From: Thermoplasmata archaeon
Lineage (GTDB): Archaea; Thermoplasmatota; Thermoplasmata; Thermoplasmatales; Thermoplasmataceae
Direction of reading: 5' to 3'
Length of the DNA: 5,029 bases
Assembly: GCA_021847855.1 (NCBI GenBank)
Contig: JAJZOT010000159.1
Span: 1 to 5,029 of the forward strand
A program made the position numbers and the translations under genes. Below, piece by piece: positions 1-5,029 of this stretch (position 1 is its first letter; each line of letters opens with the position of its first letter). The notes beneath the pieces are model-generated. The model saw nothing but the letters and a program-made list of their open reading frames with translations. It did no database searches and was not told the DNA's origin.

Positions 1-749
1 CAATAAAGATCAAACCTGATGATCCTCTATATCACTTCAATCTCGGCAAATCATACCAGGATCGTGGCAAGTACGATCAGGCACTGGAGGAGTTCGAATC
101 CGCAATCAAGATAGATCCATCGAATTCGGATTATCAATACATGGTTGCAACCATGATGATAAAGCAGCGTAAGACAAAGGATGGCGCCAGGAGACTGGAT
201 GAGGCAATAAAGCTGAATCCATCGAACCCTGCATATCATTATGAAAAGGCATCTGCCCTCATGAAATTGAGACAGTATGATGAATGTCTTGTCGAATTTG
301 ACAAGGCAATCAGTCTTGATCCAAAGAATGCAAAGTATCACAGGGAGAAGGCAAACGCTTATTCAGAAATGGAAATGTTCGATAAAGCTGTTGATGAATT
401 CGATAAGGCAATAGAATCAGATAAGGAAATGATTGATTACAGACGAGATAAGGCAAATCTTCTGATGGAATTATCAAGGCATGAGGATGCGGTCAGAACC
501 CTCGATGATCTCCTTAAGGTCAAGGGTGGATATCCGGATCTCTGGGCGCAGTATGCTGAGGCTCTGACATATGCACGCGGCCCGAAGGATGGAATAGAGG
601 GATTATACAAGGGAATCAGGAGTCGTGCAGTGACACCGAAGCAGATGTGTGAGGCGATATCCGATCAGCTGAAGAAAGAATCTCCGCAATCTGTAAAGCA
701 GATGTTCATACAATATTACAGGGATAACTGCGAAAAGAAGCAGGAATGA
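1..749 (+). CDS. TPR-repeat protein, 5'-truncated by window edge
   Basis: The reading frame is open from the first full codon at base 3 to the TGA at 747-749, giving 248 visible residues; the ATG at 141 lies inside a repeat and is not the start. Five tandem 34-residue tetratricopeptide units are visible at about residues 6-39, 40-73, 74-107, 108-141 and 142-175. Each has the helix A/helix B pattern, and most end in a motif such as AIKIDP, AIKLNP or AISLDP with a following Asn/Tyr turn. A degenerate helical tail (about 176-248) follows and ends in a charged segment. TPR arrays form a right-handed superhelix that binds peptides or partner proteins; they have no catalytic role of their own. No membrane segment is visible in this part, so it looks cytosolic, but the missing N-terminus could hold another domain. 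The partner and pathway cannot be inferred from the neighbours. Confidence 0.93.
   Translation, partial: IKIKPDDPLYHFNLGKSYQDRGKYDQALEEFESAIKIDPSNSDYQYMVATMMIKQRKTKDGARRLDEAIKLNPSNPAYHYEKASALMKLRQYDECLVEFDKAISLDPKNAKYHREKANAYSEMEMFDKAVDEFDKAIESDKEMIDYRRDKANLLMELSRHEDAVRTLDDLLKVKGGYPDLWAQYAEALTYARGPKDGIEGLYKGIRSRAVTPKQMCEAISDQLKKESPQSVKQMFIQYYRDNCEKKQE
18..527 (+). repeat. Tandem 102-bp coding repeats (five TPR units)
   Basis: Five in-frame units of exactly 102 bases (34 codons) follow one another without insertions. Similarity is visible at DNA level: GAATTTGACAAGGCAAT at 294-310 and GAATTCGATAAGGCAAT at 396-412 are exactly 102 bases apart and differ at two of 17 positions, both third-codon bases. 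Units 2 and 3 also share an AATCCATCGAA / AATTCGGAT-type turn. This fits amplification of the repeat by internal duplication followed by drift, which is normal for TPR genes. Confidence 0.8.
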
Positions 750-758
750 AATAATCCT

Positions 759-791
759 GATCGATTGGCGGCAATACGGTGCTGGTCGATC
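759..791 (+). terminator. Possible stem-loop downstream of the TPR gene
   Basis: GATCGA at 759-764 pairs with TCGATC at 786-791. The stem can extend inward by six more pairs, four of them G-U wobbles, to a nine-base loop (771-779). It starts ten bases after the TPR stop codon, where a 3'-end structure would lie. Only a weak pyrimidine run (CCTGTTTCCC) follows, so it is a poor classic terminator. It could instead be a chance inverted repeat. Confidence 0.3.
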
Positions 792-875
792 CTATCCTGT
801 TTCCCTGAATATTATATCAAAATTTTAAGAGTGAAAAATTGCAGATTTCTACAGAAACAGTCTGGATCATAAAGA

Positions 876-885
876 TTGTATATCC
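876..885 (+). promoter_or_regulatory. TATA-like box for the dehydrogenase (leaderless arrangement)
   Basis: TTGTATATCC is centred about 22 bases upstream of the ATG at 903, close to the spacing expected between an archaeal TATA box and a transcription start at or near the start codon. There is no good Shine-Dalgarno before 903 (only TTGGGTAAAC), which fits a leaderless message. A second AT-rich candidate, ATTATATC at about 811-818, would give a leader of roughly 60 bases. Confidence 0.45.
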
Positions 886-902
886 ACAATCATTGGGTAA
901 AC

Positions 903-1955
903 ATGATTTCTGTGATCGGTCTGGGAAATATTGGTTCTTTAATAGCCAGCAAGCTTTCTGAAGGCAATGATGTAGTTGCTCTTGATTCGGATAAAGGCCG
1001 GGTAGATGCATTAAGAAACGTAAAGGGGATTTCCGGCAGTATAATGGAATCAGCCGATATCATAAAGAAGAGCGATCTTGTCGTTGTAGCCCTTCCCGGC
1101 CAGGTTGCGTATCTGCAGGTAAAAAAACTTCTGGAGTGGGGGCTGAACGTCGTTGATGTGTCATATAGTCCTGAAAACCCGTATGATCTCGATAAACTTG
1201 CAAGATCGAATGGTTCTCTTTATGTTCCGGACTGCGGTTTTGCGCCGGGGTTATCAAATATACTGGCTTACAATCTATATAGCAAGTCCGGCGTTCAGGA
1301 TATTGAAATTATAGTTGGTGGATTGCCCGAAGAAGCAAAAGAACCTTTCCTTCACTCTGTTACATGGAGTGTCGAAGGCCTGATAGATGAATATACAAGA
1401 AAAGCTAAGATCCTGTCAAACTACAAAATTATGGCAATGGACCCTCTTGATGAAATTGGATCACTAATTCTGCCCGGTTTTGGAGAATTTGAATATTTCA
1501 TTTCTGATGGACTGAGAACGCTGCTCTCAACACTCAAGATTAGAAACCTGTCGGAAAGGACAATAAGAATAAAAGGACACCTGGGTAAGATGAAAGTACT
1601 GCGGGACCTTGGGTATTTTTCAGACGATGAAATTGAGGGAACGACCGCAAGGAAATTATCAGAACACATCTTCTCCAGATTCAGAACACCTGGAAGAGAT
1701 CTATGCATATTGATAGTGAGATCTGCAGACGATTCCAAAAGATCAATGCTCACAGCAAGGGGCAACCGGGACCATACTGCAATGAGCCTGCTCACCGGTC
1801 TGCCTGCGGTTGCAGTTTCCAAACTCATAATTGATGGGAGAATAGAGGGCATTGGCACGTTCCCTCCAGAATTAATATCTGAAAACAGTGAAGACCTCAG
1901 ATACATTATCAGGGAACTTACTGAATCTGGTATTGAATTTAAATCAAGCACTTAG
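903..1955 (+). CDS. Saccharopine dehydrogenase / lysine 6-dehydrogenase family oxidoreductase
   Basis: This is a complete protein of 350 residues. The frame is open from a TTG at 876, but the ATG at 903 is chosen because it starts directly at the first Rossmann strand (MISVIGLGNIGS) and a TATA-like box overlaps 876. Residues 1-120 form the dinucleotide-binding domain with GxGxxG at Gly6-Gly8-Gly11. Asp28 at the end of strand 2 suggests NAD rather than NADP. The segment DCGFAPGLSNI (110-120), TWSVEGLIDEY (154-164), the FGEFEYF region (193-199) and GIGTFPPE (316-323) are typical of the family's C-terminal catalytic/dimerisation domain. Members act on lysine-type substrates at C-N bonds: lysine 6-dehydrogenase, saccharopine reductase or carboxynorspermidine synthase. 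The length and single two-domain layout fit any of these, so the substrate is undecided. It is a cytosolic enzyme. Neighbours give no lysine or polyamine pathway context. Confidence 0.9.
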   Translation: MISVIGLGNIGSLIASKLSEGNDVVALDSDKGRVDALRNVKGISGSIMESADIIKKSDLVVVALPGQVAYLQVKKLLEWGLNVVDVSYSPENPYDLDKLARSNGSLYVPDCGFAPGLSNILAYNLYSKSGVQDIEIIVGGLPEEAKEPFLHSVTWSVEGLIDEYTRKAKILSNYKIMAMDPLDEIGSLILPGFGEFEYFISDGLRTLLSTLKIRNLSERTIRIKGHLGKMKVLRDLGYFSDDEIEGTTARKLSEHIFSRFRTPGRDLCILIVRSADDSKRSMLTARGNRDHTAMSLLTGLPAVAVSKLIIDGRIEGIGTFPPELISENSEDLRYIIRELTESGIEFKSST

Positions 1956-1960
1956 TTTTT
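1956..1960 (+). terminator. T-tract after the dehydrogenase stop
   Basis: A run of five T begins at the base after the TAG stop. Archaeal RNA polymerase can terminate at short T-rich tracts without a hairpin, and the next gene has its own promoter-like sequence downstream. The run is short, so this is only a candidate. Confidence 0.25.
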
Positions 1961-2020
1961 CCCAATATCAAATAAATTACACAGCATGGAGTGGGCGTCG
2001 AAAACAGATATCTTGAACTC

Positions 2021-2028
2021 ATTATAAA
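2021..2028 (+). promoter_or_regulatory. TATA-like box for the ABC transporter operon
   Basis: ATTATAAA is a good archaeal TATA match. A start site about 26 bases downstream (near 2050) would give a leader of roughly 65-70 bases carrying the Shine-Dalgarno at 2103-2109. It also argues against the in-frame ATG at 2031, which would lie upstream of the transcript start. Confidence 0.45.
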
Positions 2029-2102
2029 GTATGGCAAAAATTTACGGTAACAATCCCACCAATTCACATCATTTGTATGAGTTTATCTGTCCTATTGTTA
2101 TC

Positions 2103-2109
2103 AGGTGGT
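2103..2109 (+). promoter_or_regulatory. Shine-Dalgarno deciding the ATPase start
   Basis: AGGTGGT closely matches the archaeal anti-Shine-Dalgarno complement (GGAGGTGATC) and ends eight bases before the ATG at 2118. It selects that ATG over the in-frame ATG at 2031. Confidence 0.7.
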
Positions 2110-2117
2110 CAGGAAAA

Positions 2118-3044
2118 ATGAGCTTCGCAATTGACGTTCAGCATCTTACAAAAAAGTTTCATTCTACCCTTGCGGTAGACAACCTGACTTTCCAGGTCGG
2201 TAAGGGAGAAGTCTTTGGATTGCTTGGTCCAAATGGCGCCGGTAAGACTACTACAGTCAGGATGTTATGTTGCCTGATACCGCCAACAGAAGGATCAGCA
2301 TCGATAGGAGGGTATGATATTTCCAGTATTGAGGGCTCAATGAAGGCAAGAAAAATAATCGGTCTGGTGCCCGACAATGTTGGTCTTTACGATACTCTAA
2401 GCGCAGTTGAGAACCTTCAATTTTATGGTAAGATGTACGAAGCACCTGACCAGCTCGTAAATGATAATATTGAAAAGTATCTCAAAATGCTTGATCTTTG
2501 GGAAAAGAGAAATCAATCTGTCGGAACATATTCAAAGGGAATGAGGCAGAAGGTGGCTGTTGCAAGGGCGCTCATCCATGATCCGGAGATACTTATTATG
2601 GATGAACCGACAGCTAATCTTGATCCTGAGGCCTCACGGACCATACGTGATTTCATAATTGAGCTGAAGAAAGAAAACAGAACTATAATGCTTAACACAC
2701 ACAACCTGGACGAAGCACAGAGGATCTGCACCAAGATTGGCGTTTTGAAAACGCGCATGATTACTGTGGACACACCGGGCAATCTTCAAAGATCTTTCTC
2801 TGGCAGCAGGATATCGATTAAGCTAGCCAATATTAATGCTCAGATATTGCAGGCAGTGAAGGTGCTAAACCTCGGTAATGTATTACAGGATTCTGACACG
2901 CTCCTGATAGATCTTGCTGATATTGATAAGGATACCCCGGTGGTCGTCAATGCAATATCCGCAGCCGGCGGGAAAATCCAATCTGTGAATGAGGTAAAGA
3001 TGTCTCTTGAAGAAGCATACTTCAAGCTGGTGGGGGAGGAATAG
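2118..3044 (+). CDS. ABC-2 type transporter, ATP-binding protein
   Basis: This 308-residue ATPase powers export by the permease encoded next to it. Visible motifs are Walker A GPNGAGKTT (37-45, Lys43), a signature loop YSKGMRQK (138-145, an LSGGQ variant), Walker B ILIMDEP (158-164, catalytic Glu163), D-loop ANLDP (166-170) and switch His195 in LNTHNLDEA. The Q-loop position reads GLVPDNVGLYD, with Asp86 where Gln is usual. Residues about 216-308 form the small C-terminal domain common in drug/NatA-type ABC-2 ATPases (DUF4162-like). The frame is open from an ATG at 2031, but the 29 extra residues do not resemble the family, and ATG 2118 has a strong Shine-Dalgarno and begins at the first strand of the domain. 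The stop is followed after one base by the permease start. The substrate is unknown; drug, lipid or ion export are all possible for this family. Confidence 0.95.
   Translation: MSFAIDVQHLTKKFHSTLAVDNLTFQVGKGEVFGLLGPNGAGKTTTVRMLCCLIPPTEGSASIGGYDISSIEGSMKARKIIGLVPDNVGLYDTLSAVENLQFYGKMYEAPDQLVNDNIEKYLKMLDLWEKRNQSVGTYSKGMRQKVAVARALIHDPEILIMDEPTANLDPEASRTIRDFIIELKKENRTIMLNTHNLDEAQRICTKIGVLKTRMITVDTPGNLQRSFSGSRISIKLANINAQILQAVKVLNLGNVLQDSDTLLIDLADIDKDTPVVVNAISAAGGKIQSVNEVKMSLEEAYFKLVGEE
3035..3039 (+). promoter_or_regulatory. Shine-Dalgarno for the permease, inside the ATPase gene
   Basis: GGAGG, within the run GGGGGAGGA at 3032-3040, lies six bases before the TTG at 3046 and twelve before the TTG at 3052. 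It sits in the last codons of the ATPase gene, which fits translational coupling of the pair. Confidence 0.7.
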
Positions 3045-3045
3045 A

Positions 3046-3783
3046 TTGAGATTGCAAAAATCATGGACGATCGCCAAAAAAGATCTCAAAATATATCGGA
3101 AGAGAAGGTCGCTTGTTGCATTCACATTCCTATTGCCTGTTGTTTTTGCAGTTGCTCTTCCGCTTATTTTATATCATGTTATTATAGCAAAGTCAGCTCC
3201 GCCTTCAACCGTTGTTGGATTGCTCAGCTCGTTTGCTTTCTTCTTCATGATCATATCAGCCCTGGTACCGCTTTACCTGACATCATACAATCTTGTCGGG
3301 GAAAAGGTCGAAAAGAGCCTGGAACCACTTCTGGCAACACCGACATCAGATGGCGAGATACTCATAGGTAAATACATTGCATCTTTCATACCTGTCATTA
3401 TTGGATTGTGGGCCGGAATCTTCGTTTTTTATTCATTGATTGATGTTACGACATACAAGGTCATAGGATATTATTATTTTCCAAATTATGGCTCTGTTAT
3501 CCTGATATTCATAGGATTGCCGCTGGCAATGCTCTATGGTATCAGCTTTGGTACTCTTGCTTCTTCAAGGGCATCAAGCGTTCAGGGTGCCTATCAGTTG
3601 GGTGCGGCCTCACTATTTCCCTTCCTTGTGCTGTATGTTCTTGGAGAGGTTCAGGTCATATCTCTTTCAAGTACGGAGAACATACTGATAATATCATTAT
3701 TTTTACTCATTGCAACAGTCGGCATATATTTCATGAGCAAAGCTGCATTTAACCGGGAAAAGATACTTACTGTGTGGAAATGA
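3046..3783 (+). CDS. ABC-2 type transporter, permease protein
   Basis: This 245-residue integral membrane subunit forms the translocation path of the exporter. The start is taken as TTG 3046, six bases after GGAGG and one base after the ATPase stop; TTG 3052 is a close alternative, while TTG 3007 lies upstream of the Shine-Dalgarno. A basic amphipathic N-terminus (KKDLKIYRKRR, 11-21) stays in the cytoplasm. Six hydrophobic helices are seen at about 22-46, 55-78, 110-132, 149-174, 183-205 and 212-232. The loop between helices 2 and 3 carries the ABC-2 hallmark GEKVEKSLEPLLATP (85-99), followed by EILIGK, which contacts the ATPase. The loop between helices 1 and 2 is very short, unlike NatB-type permeases with a large external domain. 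The functional unit is probably a dimer of permeases with a dimer of ATPases. The substrate cannot be told from sequence. Confidence 0.92.
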   Translation: MRLQKSWTIAKKDLKIYRKRRSLVAFTFLLPVVFAVALPLILYHVIIAKSAPPSTVVGLLSSFAFFFMIISALVPLYLTSYNLVGEKVEKSLEPLLATPTSDGEILIGKYIASFIPVIIGLWAGIFVFYSLIDVTTYKVIGYYYFPNYGSVILIFIGLPLAMLYGISFGTLASSRASSVQGAYQLGAASLFPFLVLYVLGEVQVISLSSTENILIISLFLLIATVGIYFMSKAAFNREKILTVWK

Positions 3784-3810
3784 CACATTTCTATCTGTCT
3801 CTTCAGGTTT

Positions 3811-3826
3811 ATTAAATAAATTTAAT
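3811..3826 (+). repeat. AT-only inverted repeat after the transporter operon
   Basis: ATTAAAT and ATTTAAT are separated by two bases and lie 28 bases after the permease stop, followed by ATTTCTT. It may help transcription termination or be a chance AT-rich palindrome; no GC stem is present. Confidence 0.3.
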
Positions 3827-3871
3827 ATTTCTTAAAACAGACTGCATTTTCGGCATAATCTCAAATCATTT

Positions 3872-3885
3872 CTTTTTCGAAAAAG
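3872..3885. repeat. Perfect 14-bp palindrome CTTTTTCGAAAAAG
   Basis: The sequence equals its own reverse complement over all 14 bases. It lies 11 bases upstream of a TATA-like TTTATAT (3896-3902), a plausible place for a dimeric regulator to bind. The T-rich half on the + strand could equally act as a terminator for the transporter operon. A shorter copy of the core, TTTCGAAA, occurs at 4252-4259. Confidence 0.4.
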
Positions 3886-3895
3886 TCATTTATTC

Positions 3896-3902
3896 TTTAT
3901 AT
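3896..3902 (+). promoter_or_regulatory. TATA-like element in the intergenic gap
   Basis: TTTATAT is centred about 22 bases before the ATG at 3921, the same spacing as at the dehydrogenase. It could drive the fragmented frames downstream or a non-coding RNA. In such AT-rich DNA a chance match is likely. Confidence 0.25.
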
Positions 3903-3920
3903 CAGATTTTTCAAACCGCG

Positions 3921-4183
3921 ATGGGGATCGCAGGTTCAATGCAAAGTAACATTCCATTGTCGGATTACTTTATGAGAAGATCTGAAAATAAATAGAATAT
4001 TGCTGGTATCAGCATTGACCATAGATGCTGTTTTTGCGATCACTTTCTATTTTTTTATCTTCTTTTAGAAGTGTTCATCATTCAATCGGTGGAAAAAAAA
4101 TCGATACGGAGCTGAAATCCGGTGGTGTGACATATCAGTTAGACAATTTTTCATCTTTAGCTCCAATTCACTGTTATATTTGA
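3921..4183 (+). pseudogene. Possible decayed small membrane-protein gene
   Basis: Three short open stretches follow one another on the + strand in shifted frames. The first, ATG 3921 to TAG 3993-3995, gives 24 residues (MGIAGSMQSNIPLSDYF, then MRRSENK). The second frame (about 3976-4068) encodes a membrane-helix-like stretch, INRILLVSALTIDAVFAITF, then a Phe/Ile-rich end. The third, ATG 4025 to TGA 4181-4183, gives 52 residues including GGKKIDTELKSGGVTYQLDN. Removing one A from the run at 3985-3988 and one T from the seven-T run at 4050-4056 would join all three into one chain: short N-terminus, one membrane helix, polar domain. I do not recognise the protein. Chance open frames in AT-rich DNA are a real alternative; no ordinary intact start-to-stop gene is present. 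Confidence 0.25.
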
Positions 4184-4282
4184 ATGAAACAAAGAATCCA
4201 TGAAGACTTATTAAGAAATTATGATGAAAAACGCTCCGGCCGCTTAAGCAATTTCGAAAAAAATAAAAGATACGCCGAATGA
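4184..4282 (+). CDS. Small open frame, 32 residues, unknown
   Basis: The ATG follows directly after the TGA of the preceding frame at 4181-4183 and is in the same frame. The peptide, beginning MKQRIHEDLLRNYDEK and ending FEKNKRYAE, is highly charged, with about ten Lys/Arg and six Asp/Glu, and could form an amphipathic helix. No Shine-Dalgarno is seen just upstream. It may be a real microprotein, the C-terminal end of the decayed gene before it (if the TGA is a mutation), or a chance frame. I recognise no family. Confidence 0.22.
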   Translation: MKQRIHEDLLRNYDEKRSGRLSNFEKNKRYAE

Positions 4283-4295
4283 AGTGTGCTGAACC

Positions 4296-4304
4296 CTTAA
4301 ATAC
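4296..4304 (+). promoter_or_regulatory. TATA-like box for the hydrolase (leaderless arrangement)
   Basis: CTTAAATAC is centred about 27 bases upstream of the ATG at 4327, the canonical archaeal TATA distance for a transcript starting at the start codon. No Shine-Dalgarno lies directly before 4327, as expected for a leaderless message. Confidence 0.5.
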
Positions 4305-4326
4305 TTAACGACTCTCCTAGATTCAC

Positions 4327-5029
4327 ATGTATAATTATGTTCTCATACCTGGAGCCTGGCTGGGAGGGTGGGCATGGAATAAAGTTAACCGGATACTTCT
4401 TGCAAATGGTCATAATGTGTTTCCAATAACACTTACAGGCATGGGCGAAAGAGTCCATCTTGCATCCCCTGATATTGGAATGAAAACCGCAATCGAAGAC
4501 GTCATGAACGTAATTAAGTTCAATGATCTGGAAAACATAATCCTTGTTGGGCACAGTTTTGCAGGAAAGGTTGCTGCTGCCGTTGCCGATAGGGTACCAG
4601 AAAAGATCAGACTGGTGGTATATCTCGACTCATTCAGGCCTGAAGACACCAGAGAGCCGCAGGGGATTTTCGATCCAGCACAGGAATTTGGTCAACCTGA
4701 GAAAGGATCATTTGCGGTCCCTTTCTCAGAAGTGATTCTTGGAAATATTGGAAAAGATGTATTAGGCAGGAATAAGAAATGGATGATGGATAAATGCACT
4801 CCGTGGCCTGTCAAGCTTGCAACTGATCCGATTACGCTCACACGATCACCTAACCTTTTGAAGACAGCATATATTTTCTGCACATTAACTGGAGACCCGG
4901 TTGATGAAATAATCCAGGGAAAATGGGGCAAGCTCATCGGTCCATACCGGACAATGGAGACAGGCCATTATCCCATGGTTACGAAACCAGATGAACTTGC
5001 AAAGCATCTTCTCGAACTTCCTGAGATAT
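4327..5029 (+). CDS. Alpha/beta hydrolase, methylesterase/hydroxynitrile lyase-like, 3'-truncated
   Basis: The frame stays open from ATG 4327 to the window end, with 234 residues visible. Family members are about 230-260 residues and the C-terminal helix (PDELAKHLLELPEI) is already present, so little is missing. The N-terminus shows VLIPGAWLGGWAWNKV (5-20), an oxyanion-loop segment in place of the usual HGAW, then TLTGMGERVHLASPDIG (35-51), very typical of the group. The nucleophile elbow is GHSFAG (75-80) with Ser77, and the catalytic His is His214 in ETGHYPMVTKP. The acid is probably Asp190 in CTLTGDPVDE, though Asp193 is possible; homologues often read CTxD, so the spacing is unusual. The enzyme is expected to be cytosolic and to hydrolyse small esters, or possibly cleave C-C or cyanohydrin bonds; the substrate is unknown. 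It has its own leaderless-type promoter and no operon partner in view. Confidence 0.9.
   Translation, partial: MYNYVLIPGAWLGGWAWNKVNRILLANGHNVFPITLTGMGERVHLASPDIGMKTAIEDVMNVIKFNDLENIILVGHSFAGKVAAAVADRVPEKIRLVVYLDSFRPEDTREPQGIFDPAQEFGQPEKGSFAVPFSEVILGNIGKDVLGRNKKWMMDKCTPWPVKLATDPITLTRSPNLLKTAYIFCTLTGDPVDEIIQGKWGKLIGPYRTMETGHYPMVTKPDELAKHLLELPEI

Larger units (their letters stand above)
3784..4326. other. 543-base AT-rich gap without an assured gene
   Basis: This stretch is clearly more AT-rich than the flanking genes and contains homopolymer runs (seven T at 4050-4056, eight A at 4093-4100). It holds an AT-only inverted repeat, a perfect 14-bp palindrome, a TATA-like element at 3896-3902, a chain of short + strand open frames (3921-4282) that may be a decayed gene, and the promoter of the hydrolase. 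A weak inverted repeat GGAGCTGAAA/TTTAGCTCC (4108-4117 with 4156-4164) could form a long-looped hairpin. I see no tRNA, no CRISPR repeats and no transposase in it. Confidence 0.6.

Noticed and set aside
876..902. TTG 876 as start of the dehydrogenase
   Set aside because: It lies within the TATA-like sequence, and the nine extra residues precede a Rossmann strand that normally begins the protein.
1421..1951. Long antisense open frame (176 codons) opposite the dehydrogenase
   Set aside because: It mirrors the codon structure of a well-supported gene on the + strand; its translation shows no family motif and it has no promoter or ribosome site.
2031..2117. N-terminal extension of the ATPase from ATG 2031
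   Set aside because: The ATG lies next to the TATA-like box, so it would be outside the transcript; the extra residues do not match the family and a strong Shine-Dalgarno precedes ATG 2118.
3918..3942. tRNA-like piece: small hairpin GCGAT-GGGG-ATCGC followed by GGTTCAATGC resembling a T-loop
   Set aside because: The bases after the TTCAA loop do not pair with those before it, and no acceptor, D or anticodon arms can be found nearby.
3976..4200. Amber codon (TAG 4066-4068) read as pyrrolysine to extend the hydrophobic frame to TGA 4201
   Set aside because: There is no in-frame ATG, no pyl genes in view, and the downstream translation in that frame (Trp/Cys/Arg-rich) looks non-coding.
3784..4326. 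CRISPR array, insertion sequence or toxin-antitoxin pair in the gap
   Set aside because: No regularly spaced repeats, no terminal inverted repeats with target duplication, and no transposase or recognisable toxin/antitoxin motif were seen.

Overview
The window looks like ordinary chromosomal DNA from an archaeon, most likely of the Thermoplasmata type. This rests on the heavy use of AGA/AGG for arginine and ATA for isoleucine, TATA-like boxes about 22-27 bases upstream of start codons with no Shine-Dalgarno (leaderless genes), a strong GGTG/GGAGG-type Shine-Dalgarno on the genes that do have leaders, and the style of the proteins. The lineage assignment is an inference from composition and gene style; no marker gene or rRNA is present. 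All recognisable genes lie on the + strand.

Layout: (1) 1-749 is the 3' part of a tetratricopeptide-repeat (TPR) protein that enters from the left edge. (2) 903-1955 is a complete saccharopine dehydrogenase/lysine dehydrogenase family oxidoreductase of 350 residues, with a TATA-like element placed for a leaderless start. (3) 2118-3044 and 3046-3783 form a two-gene ABC-2 type exporter: an ATPase of 308 residues, then a six-helix permease of 245 residues that starts with TTG one base after the ATPase stop. (4) 3784-4326 is a 543-base AT-rich gap with palindromes, short collinear open frames that may be a decayed small membrane-protein gene, and a 32-codon open frame. (5) 4327-5029 is an alpha/beta hydrolase of the methylesterase/hydroxynitrile-lyase-like group, with a leaderless-type promoter. 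It runs off the right edge but is probably almost complete.

The ATPase and permease are clearly one operon and one transporter. The other genes have separate promoter-like signals and no evident pathway link: a protein-interaction scaffold, an amino-acid oxidoreductase, an exporter and a hydrolase. I found no CRISPR array, tRNA, rRNA, intact mobile element or defence system. Nothing here supports a claim of a new multi-gene system. The most useful second looks are the fragmented reading frames at 3.92-4.28 kb, the Asp in place of the Q-loop Gln in the ATPase, and the unusual catalytic-acid region of the hydrolase.
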